64,000 nt of DNA from Siphonodentalium dalli (GCA_032622095.1 CP136062.1:224640578-224704577); one strand, 5' to 3'; positions 33,551 to 47,404 are shown, numbered from the stretch's first letter. The notes: generated by a model not told the origin, from the letters alone. Program-made: numbers and translations.

Positions 33551-33661
33551 CTGTATCACACAGATTGCCTTCATACCCAGCTGTACAACTGCAGTAGTAT
33601 GATCCATAGGTGTCACTGCAGTTCCCGTTGACACACGGGTTATTAACGCATTCATCCACAT
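33551..33661 (-). CDS. EGF module 2, calcium-binding type
   Basis: A 111-nt phase 1-1 exon with acceptor CTTTCATCAG and donor ACAG|GTCAGT. It encodes [14 protein letters not shown] then [14 protein letters not shown]. The calcium-binding lead and the hydroxylation consensus ([10 protein letters not shown]) are both present. The flanking introns of modules 2 and 3 are also similar (for example AATCTCGGTTGC text and GCATAATACTCC on the far side), so the duplicated block included intron sequence. The 10.3-kb intron before this exon contains the giant 26-bp array. Confidence 0.92.
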
Positions 33662-34239
33662 CTGATGAAAGAAAATTAGAAATGTTAATGAGGTTTACTG
33701 TTTTATAATCTCGGTTGCGTGGGTGTTTCAGATGTATAAATATGCTTCAAGAATATATTGAAAACATTGCTTAAAATCGCAGAACTTTATAATCTGTTAT
33801 AACAGCTAACAGGAGCATAATACTCCCGTCGGCTTCAAATTTATTTTCACAAGGAAACATTTGGAGCTACCATCAGAAAATCAATAAAACCTAATGTTTC
33901 TAATATATGGTAGATCTTTGGCACAGCTGCATGTTATATGTACTTGTCTCAGAGACATGCCGAGTATTGCCCTTTATTGCACATTTTTTATGGAATTGGG
34001 TGGGATTCGAACCCTGGCTCGAGACGGCAAGTGCGCCTTGCGACTCAAAGTCCAAAGTCAATACCACACGTTTTTGTAGGTTCACTATCAGCCAATGTAT
34101 CAAAAGCATTGGCATGAGTCTGATATGTGTTTATTGGAATATCAGCTAAATTACTGTTAATGATGTTAACTTTGTTTCGCTTAACAATATTCTGCAAATA
34201 CTGCCGCATACAATTCTGTCTCTTATTAAAATTCGCCAA

Positions 34240-37200
34240 ATTTACAGGTACATACTGGCTGAGTAATTTACAGGTACATACTGGCTGAGTAATTTACAGG
34301 TACATACTGGCTCAGTAATTTACAGGTACATTCTGGCTCAGTAATTTACAGGTACATACTGGCTCAGTAATTTACAGGTACATACTGGCTCAGTAATTTA
34401 CAGGTACATTCTGGCTCAGTAATTTACAGGTACATACTGGCTCAGTAATTTACAGGTACATACTGGCTGAGTAATTTACAGGTACATACTGGCTCAGTAA
34501 TTTACAGGTACATTCTGGCTCAGTAATTTACAGGTACATACTGGCTCAGTAATTTACAGGTACATACTGGCTCAGTAATTTACAGGTACATACTGGCTCA
34601 GTAATTTACAGGTACATACTGGCTCAGTAATTTACAGGTACATACTGGCTCAGTAATTTACAGGTACATACTGGCTCAGTAATTTACAGGTACATTCTGG
34701 CTCAGTAATTTACAGGTACATACTGGCTCAGTAATTTACAGGTACATACTGGCTCAGTAATTTACAGGTACATACTGGCTCAGTAATTTACAGGTACATT
34801 CTGGCTCAGTAATTTACAGGTACATACTGGCTCAGTAATTTACAGGTACATACTGGCTCAGTAATTTACAGGTACATACTGGCTCAGTAATTTACAGGTA
34901 CATACTGGCTCAGTAATTTACAGGTACATTCTGGCTCAGTAATTTACAGGTACATACTGGCTCAGTAATTTACAGGTACATACTGGCTCAGTAATTTACA
35001 GGTACATACTGGCTCAGTAATTTACAGGTACATACTGGCTCAGTAATTTACAGGTACATTCTGGCTCAGTAATTTACAGGTACATACTGGCTCAGTAATT
35101 TACAGGTACATACTGGCTCAGTAATTTACAGGTACATTCTGGCTCAGTAATTTACAGGTACATACTGGCTCAGTAATTTACAGGTACATACTGGCTCAGT
35201 AATTTACAGGTACATACTGGCTCAGTAATTTACAGGTACATTCGGGCTCAGTAATTTACAGGTACATACTGGCTCAGTAATTTACAGGTTACATACTGGC
35301 TCAGTAATTTACAGGTACATTCTGGCTCAGTAATTTACAGGTACATTCTGGCTCAGTAATTTACAGGTACATACTGGCTTAGTAATTTACAGGTACATAC
35401 TGGCTCAGTAATTTACAGGTACATACTGGCTCAGTAATTTACAGGTACATACTGGCTCAGTAATTTACAGGTACATACTGGCTCAGTAATTTACAGGTAC
35501 ATACTGGCTCAGTAATTTACAGGTACATTCTGGCTCAGTAATTTACAGGTACATTCTGGCTCAGTAATTTACAGGTACATTCTGGCTCAGTAATTTACAG
35601 GTACATACTGGCTCAGAAATTTACAGGTACATACTGGCTCAGTAATTTACAGGTACATACTGGCTCAGTAATTTACAGGTACATACTGGCTCAGTAATTT
35701 ACAGGTACATACTGGCTCAGTAATTTACAGGTACATACTGGCTCAGTAATTTACAGGTACATTCTGGCTCAGTAATTTACAGGTACATACTGGCTCAGTA
35801 ATTTACAGGTACATTCTGGCTCAATAATTTACAGGTACATACTGGCTTAGTAATTTACAGGTACATACTGGCTCAGTAATTTACAGGTACATACTGGCTC
35901 AGTAATTTACAGGTACATACTGGCTCAGTAATTTACAGGTACATACTGGCTCAGTAATTTACAGGTACATACTGGCTCAGTAATTTACAGGTACATACTG
36001 GCTCAGTAATTTACAGGTACATACTGGCTCAGTAATTTACAGGTACACACTGGCTCAGTAATTTACAGGTACACACTGGCTCAGTAATTTACAGGTACAT
36101 ACTGGCTCAGTAATTTACAGGTACATACTGACTCAGTAATTTACAGGTACATACTGGCTCAGTAATTTACAGGTACATACTGGCTCAGTAATTTACAGGT
36201 ACATTCTGGCTCAATAATTTACAGGTACATACTGACTCAGTAATTTACAGGTACATACTGGCTCAGTAATTTACAGGTACATACTGGCTCAGTAATTTAC
36301 AGGTACATTCTGGCTCAGTAATTTACAGGTACATACTGGCTCAGAAATTTACAGGTACATACTGGCTCAGTAATTTACAGGTACATACTGGCTCAGTAAT
36401 TTACAGGTACATACTGGCTCAGTAATTTACAGGTACATACTGGCTCAGTAATTTACAGGTACATACTGGCTCAGTAATTTACAGGTACATTCTGGCTCAG
36501 TAATTTACAGGTACATACTGGCTCAGTAATTTACAGGTACATACTGGCTCAGTAATTTACAGGTACATACTGGCTCAGTAATTTACAGGTACATACTGGC
36601 TCAGTAATTTACAGGTACATACTGGCTCAGTAATTTACAGGTACATTCTGGCTCAGTAATTTACAGGTACATACTGGCTCAGTAATTTACAGGTACATTC
36701 TGGCTCAGTAATTTACAGGTACATACTGGCTCAGTAATTTACAGGTACATACTGGCTCAGTAATTTACAGGTACATACTGGCTCAGTAATTTACAGGTAC
36801 ATACTGGCTCAGTAATTTACAGGTACATACTGGCTCAGTAATTTACAGGTACATTCTGGCTCAGTAATTTACAGGTACATACTGGCTCAGTAATTTACAG
36901 GTACATACTGGCTCAGTAATTTACAGGTACATTCTGGCTCAGTAATGTACAGGTACATACTGGCTCAGTAATTTACAGGTACATACTGGCTCAGTAATTT
37001 ACAGGTACATACTGGCTGAGTAATTTACAGGTACATACTGGCTCAGTAATTTACAGGTACATACTGGCTGAGTAATTTACAGGTACATACTGGCTCAGTA
37101 ATTTACAGGTACATTCTGGCTCAGTAATTTACAGGTACATACTGGCTCAGTAATTTACAGGTACATACTGGCTCAGTAATTTACAGGTACATACTGGCTC

Positions 37201-39679
37201 AGTAATTTACAGGTACATACTGGCTCAGTAATTTACAGGTACATACTGGCTCAGTAATTTACAGGTACATACTGGCTCAGTAATTTACAGGTACATACTG
37301 GCTCAGTAATTTACAGGTACATACTGGCTCAGTAATTTACAGGTACATACTGGCTCAGTAATTTACAGGTACATACTGGCTCAGTAATTTACAGGTACAT
37401 ACTGGCTCAGTAATTTACAGGTACATACTGGCTCAGTAATTTACAGGTACATACTGGCTCAGTAATTTACAGGTACATACTGGCTCAGTAATTTACAGGT
37501 ACATACTGGCTCAGTAATTTACAGGTACATACTGGCTCAGTAATTTACAGGTACATACTGGCTCAGTAATTTACAGGTACATACTGGCTCAGTAATTTAC
37601 AGGTACATACTGGCTCAGTAATTTACAGGTACATACTGGCTCAGTAATTTACAGGTACATACTGGCTCAGTAATTTACAGGTACATACTGGCTCAGTAAT
37701 TTACAGGTACATACTGGCTCAGTAATTTACAGGTACATACTGGCTCAGTAATTTACAGGTACATACTGGCTAAGTAATTTACAGGTACATACTGGCTCAG
37801 TAATTTACAGGTACATACTGGCTCAGTAATTTACAGGTACATACTGGCTCAGTAATTTACAGGTACATACTGGCTCAGTAATTTACAGGTACATACTGGC
37901 TCAGTATTTTACAGGTACATACTGGCTCAGTAATTTACAGGTACATACTGGCTCAGTAATTTACAGGTACATACTGGCTCAGTAATTTAGAGGTACATAC
38001 TGGCTCAGTAATTTACAGGTACATACTGGCTCAGTAATTTACAGGTACATACTGGCTCAGTAATTTACAGGTACATACTGGCTCAGTAATTTACAGGTAC
38101 ATACTGGCTCAGTAATTTACAGGTACATACTGGCTCAGTAATTTACAGGTACATACTGGCTCAGTAATTTACAGGTACATACTGGCTCAGTAATTTACAG
38201 GTACATACTGGCTCAGTAATTTACAGGTACATACTGGCTCAGTAATTTACAGGTACATACTGGCTCAGTAATTTACAGGTACATACTGGCTCAGTAATTT
38301 ACAGGTACATACTGGCTCAGTAATTTACAGGTACATACTGGCTCAGTAATTTACAGGTACATACTGGCTCAGTAATTTACAGGTACATACTGGCTCAGTA
38401 ATTTACAGGTACATACTGGCTCAGTAATTTACAGGTACATTACTGAGCCAGTAATTTACAGGTACATACTGGCTCAGTAATTTACAGGTACATACTGGCT
38501 CAGTAATTTACAGGTACATACTGGCTCAGTAATTTACAGGTACATACTGGCTCAGTAATTTACAGGTACATACTGGCTCAGTAATTTACAGGTACATACT
38601 GGCTCAGTAATTTACAGGTACATACTGGCTCAGTAATTTACAGGTACATACTGGCTCAGTAATTTACAGGTACATACTGGCTCAGTAATTTACAGGTACA
38701 TACTGGCTCAGTAATTTACAGGCACATACTGGCTCAGTAATTTACAGGTACATACTGGCTCAGTAATTTACAGGTACATACTGGCTCAGTAATTTACAGG
38801 TACATACTGGCTCAGTAATTTACAGGTACATACTGGCTCAGTAATTTACAGGTACATACTGGCTCAGTAATTTACAGGTACATACTGGCTCAGTAATTTA
38901 CAGGTACATACTGGCTCAGTAATTTACAGGTACATACTGGCTCAGTAATTTACAGGTACATACTGGCTCAGTAATTTACAGGTACATACTGGCTCAGTAA
39001 TTTACAGGTACATACTGGCTCAGTAATTTACAGGTACATACTGGCTCAGTAATTTACAGGTACATACTGGCTCAGTAATTTACAGGTACATACTGGCTCA
39101 GTAATTTACAGGTACATACTGGCTCAGTAATTTACAGGTACATACTGGCTCAGTAATTTACAGGTACATACTGGCTCAGTAATTTACAGGTACATACTGG
39201 CTCAGTAATTTACAGGTACATACTGGCTCAGTAATTTACAGGTACATACTGGCTCAGTAATTTACAGGTACATACTGGCTCAGTAATTTACAGGTACATA
39301 CTGGCTCAGTAATTTACAGGTACATACTGGCTCAGTAATTTACAGGTACATACTGGCTCAGTAATTTACAGGTACATACTGGCTCAGTAATTTACAGGTA
39401 CATACTGGCTCAGTAATTTACAGGTACATACTGGCTCAGTAATTTACAGGTACATACTGGCTCAGTAATTTACAGGTACATACTGGCTCAGTAATTTACA
39501 GGTACATACTGGCTCAGTAATTTACAGGTACATACTGGCTCAGTAATTTACAGGTACATACTGGCTCAGTAATTTACAGGTACATACTGGCTCAGTAATT
39601 TACAGGTACATACTGGCTCAATAATTTACAGGTACATACTGGCTCAGTAATTTACAGGTACATACTGGCTCAGTAATTT
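34240..39679. repeat. Giant 26-bp satellite array, about 209 copies
   Basis: The unit is TTTACAGGTACATACTGGCT plus CAGTAA. It runs for 5.44 kb without interruption in the intron between EGF modules 1 and 2. Units with ACATTCTGG instead of ACATACTGG are scattered through the first 2.9 kb and absent after about 37130, where copies are nearly identical. Rare variants include GGCTGAG units at the start, a unit near 35290 with an extra T, and a unit near 38440 with an inverted core. No frame is coding. Confidence 0.98.
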
Positions 39680-39710
39680 GAAATGGTGCTGTTAAAGATG
39701 GATTAACTCT

Positions 39711-40053
39711 TTAACCCTTTACCCAACAAAATGACCAAATAAAGCTTCAACAGCCTATAATATCTTCGGTCTGTCTCAATAGAACCATACAAATATGGAT
39801 ATCATTGGAACCGGCTCCTTGATCACATTGTTATAGTTACAGTTATGCCCTGTGCCAATGCATTCTCTTATATATGCGAGTCGACCATAGGTCGCCTCGC
39901 ATATATAAGAGAATGCATTGGCCTAAATTTTTTTTATAATTTTTAATGTGTTAAGCCAATGCATTCTCTTATATATGCGAGGCGACCTATGGTCGACTCG
40001 CATATATAAGAGAATGCATTGGCACAGGGCCCTTCTGTTGGGTAAAGGGTTAA
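39711..40053. mobile_element. piggyBac-like MITE carrying two hairpins, shortened spacer
   Basis: TTAA at both ends and the usual two hairpins (39856-39923 and 39956-40025), but the left CCGGCC repeat and much of the spacer between the hairpins are deleted. It starts about 30 bp after the giant array ends. Confidence 0.82.
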
Positions 40054-40880
40054 ATAACAAACTTGAAATAGTTGCATGGGTATAAAATAATAAATATGAA
40101 CTGAAGACCCCTGTCCGGAAAGACATCTACCAATTAATATTGATTTTATTTCGAATATTTTATTGGGACTGTTTATTTGTCTATTTTTAGAACAGACCAT
40201 TCGGGTGATACCAAATAGCGATAGAGAGCATTAGGCTGTTCCTATGGCTATGTACCGAACGTCAAATGTCCCAGATTAAATGCTTGTATTGTTTTATTCC
40301 ATAGTTATAAGCGATAATGAGTATAATTAATGTTTATTTGTGACAAAATTACACCATAAAATTTATGGTCTCTGTTAACAGTAACTACTCTTGTTCGTTA
40401 GTTAAACAACCACACCTTTTTAGACCAGAAAATATTCGAAATAAAATGAATATTAATCGATAGAATCATTTCCGGGCAGGAGTCTTCGATTCAGATCTAA
40501 TATTTTATACCCCGGTAACTATATAATACATGTTTACAAAGAGATAATCCACCTTTAATAAATTGAATTACCCCCTTCTCATATGTAGTGAGTTTATTAT
40601 CAAGGGGGAGGGGGGTGGGGGGTGCCGTTCCCGACAAGAAAATCGTTTTATTCTTGAACATTTTACAATTGTGGATGATGATGATGATGATAATATAATA
40701 TGGAATAAAATAAATTAATATATGAAGCTCTTCATATATATTATTATTTTTAAACAATCTAAATTGATGATGAAATTGAATGAATGAAACAAACAATACA
40801 CTCTATTTATAGACTGTATTTATGGTGATAGAAAAAATGGCTTGGGTGGGTATTACGTGATTTCGCCTTTATACATATTC
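40054..40880. other. Intron sequence, nothing recognised
   Basis: AT-rich. A short GAT-trinucleotide run (ATGATGATGATGATGAT) occurs at about 40674-40692. No coding evidence. Confidence 0.4.
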
Positions 40881-40889
40881 AGTTAATTG

Positions 40890-41354
40890 CATAAGAAAAG
40901 CCATGCACCGACGCTATGCAATAAAGCAAAATTGACTGTACTGGCTCGATTCTTTAAAACAGAAACGAGAATTGTCTCATTTGCTCGTTGATTCCAAGAA
41001 TTACATTTGTGACATTCAATTGTGATATTCTTTTGTTGGTCACAAATGCTTTCGAATTTATTTTTCATGGTCTTCCCTGGTTTCTTTGGCTTTGTATGTG
41101 AAACTGTGTTTAATGACCCTCTCTATGGCCTCAGATCCAGCATGATTCAGTAAGATGTATGCTTTTGTTTTCTTGTTTTTATCAGAATGTGCAGCTGCTG
41201 TATATATGTCATATTCTTGTTCAAATATACACCAGTTCCCGGCAACATTGCCTTCAAATGATAATTTGCTTGGGGCCCACAATCCTGGTGTTCTGCCATG
41301 CATCGTAATGAAGATTGTATCATGAGTAAAGTGACTTGTTTTCTTCTCGGTCAT
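40890..41354 (-). pseudogene. Ty3/gypsy-type retrotransposon gag fragment, frameshifted
   Basis: The - strand reads LSFEGNVAGNWCIFEQEYDI, then KTKAYILLNHAGSEAIERV. In a second frame comes NKFESICDQQKNITIECHKC followed by NQRANETI. These match the conserved N-terminal half of gag proteins of Ty3/gypsy-like retrotransposons: the W-x-x-F helix, the LL-x-x-AG block, and the F...C/N...K-N-x-T-x-E segment. The frame changes around 41060 and the frame ends near 40890. No protease, reverse transcriptase, integrase or LTR is visible, so this is a dead fragment in the EGF-gene intron. Confidence 0.7.
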
Positions 41355-41644
41355 GTTGGGACGTTATGCGGCTCTGCTATTTAATGGGTATGGCATATAT
41401 CAGTTACATTTGGGCAGTGCTACTCGGTAAAAGGCAGCAAATTAGAACTCTTGTATTTGACTTGACTGATGTTTGCCATGCTTGTTGTCGTTTAGACCAA
41501 ATTAATCGGAGAACAAAATCGCACCTTTTTGCGATATAGTTCTTTGGTTCTAGTGGGACTTTCCAAACTTAAGGTAAGACATTACACAAATTTTGTTCGA
41601 TATCTTGTGTGCTTGATTAGGGGAACATGTGGCTCTGTTCGATT

Positions 41645-42520
41645 ATAGTATACTAGCAGGTTAGCCCGCCACTGGCGTGGTTGGTCCCAAACATGACATT
41701 TTTAAAATTATTTAGTTTTTATTTATATTTTTTTTCAATTTTTAATATTTGTTTTTTAAATTTAATTTATGTTTTTTAAATTTTTTAATATTTATTTAAT
41801 TTAAAAAAAATTTAATTTAATTTAATCCTTTTTTTTATAATTTAATTGTTTTTTTATTGTTAAATTTTTTTTTATTTTAAATTGTTTTATTAATTTTTAA
41901 AATAATTTTTTTGTTTCTGGTGGAAAAATTGACCCGATGAAATCCCCCTTCCTAGGAACGACTTTCAATGAGTTAATTCATGGTACCCGTCCTAAACATT
42001 TCGAGCGATAACGTTTTGTTGAATCCCGTCGTGAAATCTCTCTGCATAATATTTCGAGCTATTTCGAGCGGGTCAATGTATAAACATTTCGAGCGATAAC
42101 GTTTTGTTGAATCCCGTCGTGAAATATCTCTGCATAATATTTCGAGCGATAACGTTTTGTTGAATTGTAAACATGTCCCCCGTTCCTAGGAACGACAGGC
42201 AATACAATCAGACTCCCGTCATACAGATAAGTAGAGTTATGCCTCTTGGATCTGAATAGATAGCGAAAACGACGCTCTTTATATAAACACTGCGGGAAAC
42301 GAACGCTCTTTATATATCAACGCTATTAACCCCGAAGTGCCGATTGCGGTGACTTTGATATTTGGGAAGGGAGAAACGGTGCTCTGAGCTTCTCCAAAAC
42401 GCGACCACGGCGGTGTCCGTGGGATTTTACACTTATATACGAAATTTGAGTTCAATCCGTACACGCGTTTTCGATTCTATGAAGTACCCACACACATATA
42501 TATATATATACGGAAGTCTC
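41645..42520 (+). mobile_element. Possible non-LTR (RTE-like) repeat
   Basis: Starts CTAGCAGGTTAGCCCGCCAC and ends with a GTTCAATCCGTACACGCGTT tail followed by a CACACACATATATATA microsatellite. That layout is typical of RTE-type LINE/SINE 3' ends. Inside is an AT-only tract (41700-41925) and a block ATTTCGAGCGATAACGTTTT present three times at 41998-42160. No frame is intact. Confidence 0.35.
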
Positions 42521-44101
<1,581 letters not shown>

Positions 44102-44661
44102 TCATGCAAAATAAAAAAGATGTCGCAACCAGGTAGCTGATATCTGACTATATCCCCATTCTAATGAAACTGAAAATAATTTTTCAGCCATGTGTACATA
44201 TGTTAGGATGGAAGGTTTTTGCATTATAAGCGAAATTTTGTGAAATTCTTGTCAATAACCAATCTACCTATTGTTGGGGTGTTTATGAATAATTTTTATT
44301 TTATTATTTTTTCCCTACTACATCAACGTCGATATATATGAAGCTTGTGTATTATACTCACGAATGTATCCACTGCATATACTCAAAGGGACGGGCGGCC
44401 TTCGTTGTAGGTTATAATTTAGAAATAACATTTATCAAATTATTATAATTTCCTCAAGAATATTATAATAGTAATTTTAGCATAATGATGATATGGATTG
44501 TTACATATCGGGACATCTCCAACTGTATAATACTGACACACTAACTACCATCGTATTTGCATGCTGCACTAACACGTGACTCCGCTTACCTAACTGGTAT
44601 ATAAACCAGTTCCCGCGTTCAGGGACATAAGTCAATAAACATTCGCACTATCCACATCTCG

Positions 44662-45060
44662 TTAACCCTTTACCCAACAAACCGGCCAAAACCGGCCAAA
44701 TAAAGCTTCAACATCCTAAAATATCTTCGGTCTGTCTCAATAGAACCATACAAATATGGATATCATTGGAACCGGCTCCTTGTCCACATTGTGATGGTTA
44801 CAGTTATGCCCTGTGCCAATGCATTCTCTTATTTATGCGAGTCGACCATATGTCGCCTCGCATATATAAGAGAATGCATTGGCCTAAAAAAAATCTTTTT
44901 TAACACTTTTTACCATTTTTTCTTACATTCTTAAACAATTTTATAATTTTTAATGTGTTAAGCCAATGCATTCTCTTATATATGCGAGGCGACCTATGGT
45001 CGACTCGCATATATAAGAGAATGCATAGGCACAGGGCCCTTCTGTTGGGTAAAGGGTTAA
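44662..45060. mobile_element. piggyBac-like MITE carrying two hairpins
   Basis: A complete TTAA-bounded copy with the CCGGCCAAAACCGGCC motif and hairpins at 44815-44883 and 44963-45032. It has a few point changes in the arms (TTATTTATGC, GCATAGGC). Confidence 0.85.
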
Positions 45061-45330
45061 GTACTGTACCCAGAACACAACATGGATGAGATATTATTCA
45101 CGCTTTGTGTCAGAGAAAATGCAGGTCAAGTGTTGTTTAGTTTCTCGCAAAAGGCACAGTGAATAATTTATAAGCAGAGTCACGATATTGAATCATTTCC
45201 TTGTTTAGATTCACGTGCATTATACATCGGTTGTAAAACCCCTAATTTGGTGCATCTACAGCTTACAATACTATCATGATAAATTCCTTATTTGGTAGGT
45301 GACCTAATTACCATAGGTTAGGAGACAAGC

Positions 45331-45937
45331 CTTGAAATAGGGTGTCTGTCATTTGCAGATGCCGAGACAAGGCAAAGACGAAGATCAAGGCATAGATCAA
45401 GGCAAAAGTACAAGGCAAAGACCAAGTGAAGATTCAAGACAAGATTCAAGACACCTACGACGCTGACCGATCCCGACCTCAAGACTTCTCCACCCGATCC
45501 GCGGCCTGACTGTCGAAGATAAAATATCAAAGAAGATTCAAGACAGGGCGTAAGGGCGATCTTCGGATGAGCCCACCACCGCGTCCTCATGATTCGGGCG
45601 GGAACGCAAATCCTGTTCTTGTTGCTGCTGCTGCTGCAGAATGAGGTCCCCAGAGGGTGAATTTAGTGATGCTACCCTGCATAGCGGGCTAGCATCACCA
45701 AATTCACCCTCTGGGAACCTCATTCTGCTTACAACTCAGCAGAATGAGGTTCCCAGAGGGTGAATTTGGTGATGCGGGGTAGCATCACTAAATTCATCCT
45801 CTGGGGACCTCATTCTGCATAGTTCCCAGAGGGTGAATTTGGTGATGCTAGCCCGCTATGCGGGGTAGCATCACTAAATTCACCCTCTGGGGACCTCATT
45901 CTGCAAATGACAGGTACACTATTTCAAGGCTTGGTTT
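45331..45937. mobile_element. Two-hairpin MITE expanded to three hairpins and interrupted
   Basis: Ends AAGCCTTGAAATAGGGTGTC and the inverse ACACTATTTCAAGGCTT. Three hairpins lie at 45638-45728, 45738-45818 and 45822-45904, so one hairpin has been duplicated. The left terminal repeat is separated from the first hairpin by 281 bp of unrelated sequence (next entry). Confidence 0.75.
45359..45639 (+). other. 281-bp purine-rich insertion of unknown origin in the MITE
   Basis: In other copies TTTGCAG is followed directly by AATGAGG. Here 281 bp intervene, bordered by GCAG on both sides. The insert is richer in G and C than its surroundings. It contains repeated CAAGGCAAAG and GATTCAAGACA phrases and ends in GCTGCTGCTGCTGCAG. 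It opens with a 35-codon frame starting MPRQGKDEDQGIDQGK and ending at 45466. The source is not recognised. Confidence 0.55.
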
Positions 45938-46015
45938 GGAGAAAATACTAACTGGATTGAAAAATATTCATTTCTTTGCAAGAACAATTATATTATGTAC
46001 ACGCTTTCTGTCTGA

Positions 46016-46255
46016 TCATTTCCCAATCATGAAGTAACGTGGATTAGCTGGATTTTGAACTGACAGCAGGTAGAATGGGTCAATTAAAATAAAATTTGGT
46101 GTGATTTGAATGCGATTGTTGATGGCGCCTATAATTTGATCTTTGCCTACCACAGCGCAAAGGAACATTTCATTGGACGATCTGGTCATTCCGAGTGTTT
46201 GTCTATAAACAAATGGTTCTTTACGTTTACATAACAAAGCGTACAAATGTGACAA
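46016..46255 (-). CDS. Candidate C-terminal exon, duplicated fragment, family unknown
   Basis: An open frame of 79 codons on the - strand with KDQIIGAINNRIQIT, then FILIDPFYLLSVQNPA, ending NPRYFMIGK and TGA. Related copies are at 20490-21000 (stop conserved, upstream frame broken) and 1-207 (internal stop). This copy is the least damaged. It lies in the intron between the second lectin exon and EGF module 1, on the same strand. A functional use as an alternative last exon is conceivable, but I found no acceptor that fits phase 1 without an immediate stop. More likely it is part of a duplicated pseudogene or an uncharacterised mobile element. Confidence 0.35.
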   Translation of the reverse strand: MSHLYALLCKRKEPFVYRQTLGMTRSSNEMFLCAVVGKDQIIGAINNRIQITPNFILIDPFYLLSVQNPANPRYFMIGK

Positions 46256-46599
46256 TAAGATGCAATGTATGCGATATTTATGATTGGTATAAGAAAAAAA
46301 ATCTGTATATTATTCAATATTCTTTCTCTTTATGGCAGTTTTAACGGATGTGACTATTTTAACAACAATATCCACCGTGAAGGCCGCCAGTATCTTCAAG
46401 CAATACACACGCCAAGTATTGTGTCATTGTGCATGTAGACACAGATGACCATTATTATTATTGTCTTGCTACGGTGTGATTTCTTTATAGGAATTATCAT
46501 TTTGCTGATCTTGTTAGATTGACAATGAGATAACAGTTTATTGCCGGGTCAATGTAGCTGTTTGGTCACATTTCATGAAAATTGGTCAACTGCAAAAAT

Positions 46600-46700
46600 A
46601 GACACACAGCGGGCTAGCATATCCAAATTCACCATCTGGGGACTGCATTCTGCTTATGCCTCAACTGCTATGGGAGACCTAGGATCAGATTGAAGTACAA
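46600..46700. mobile_element. Two-hairpin MITE, fragment
   Basis: Retains GCGGGCTAGCATATCCAAAT, the arm TTCACCATCTGGGGACTGCA and the spacer text AACTGCTATGGGAGACCTAG. Confidence 0.55.
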
Positions 46701-47116
46701 TTACATGAAACCCTGTGCTCAGATACAGCCTAATTACATGAAACGCAGTGCTCAGATAGAGCCTAATTACATGAAACTCAGTGCTCAGATAAGCCTAATT
46801 ACATGAAACTCAGTGCTCAGATACAGCCTAATTATATGAAACTCAGTGCTCAGATAGAGCCTAATTACATGAAACGCAGTGCTCAGATAGAGCCTAATTA
46901 CATGAAACTCAATGCTCAGATAGACCCTAATTATATGAAACTCAGATAGAGCCTAATTACATGAAACTCAGATAGAGCCTAATTACATGAATCTCAGTGC
47001 CAGGATAGAGCTTAATTATAATGAAACTCAGTGGCCAGATATGACCTAATTACATGAAACTCACAATCACAGAGGACAGTGTCGTCAGATAGAGCCTATA
47101 ATTACATGAAACTCAC
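46700..47116. repeat. 32-bp minisatellite ending in a splice donor
   Basis: About 12 units of CCTAATTACATGAAACTCAG plus TGCTCAGATAGAG. The units nearest the lectin exon, at 47040-47116, contain CATGAAACTCACAATCACAG and CATGAAACTCACATTCGCAG. These are the exon end and its donor (GTGAGT on the - strand) and a diverged copy of it. Confidence 0.88.
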
Positions 47117-47340
47117 ATTCGCAGAGGACTGAGTGCTTCTCGGAGCAGGAATTCACAGACAAAGTCTCATTCCAATTCAGCAGGAAACAGCTTTCATTCA
47201 GATTCCCAATCAACGGCGTAATGTTCCAAGATGAGAGGTCGACAGTCAGGTAAAACCACGCCAACGTTGGAGCGCCGTAACCCTCCTGGTTCACACCTGT
47301 CCACATGTCTGACGTAATGTTCAGGATATTTCCACCGAAT
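47117..47340 (-). CDS. C-type lectin domain, second half
   Basis: A 224-nt exon starting in phase 2 (acceptor TTGTCTGTTCACAG) and ending in phase 1 (donor GAAT|GTGAGT). It encodes the long-loop and C-terminal half of a C-type lectin fold: MWTGVNQEGYG, then YLTVDLSSWNITPL, ESCFLLNWNETL and NSCSEKHSVLCE. The W-T-G core and the last three of the four canonical cysteines are present. The EPN/QPD sugar-binding triplet and the WND motif are absent, so classical calcium-dependent sugar binding is doubtful. Several N-glycosylation sequons occur (NIT, NES, NET). It joins in frame to the first half at 53355-53535. Confidence 0.9.
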
Positions 47341-47404
47341 CTGTGAACAGACAACAACAATGAAATCATTTCTCAAATGTGACAATCAATCCTGGATATA
47401 GTGA

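Noticed and set aside
34240-39679. CRISPR-like regular array
   Set aside because: The units are contiguous 26-bp repeats with no unique spacers, in an animal intron.
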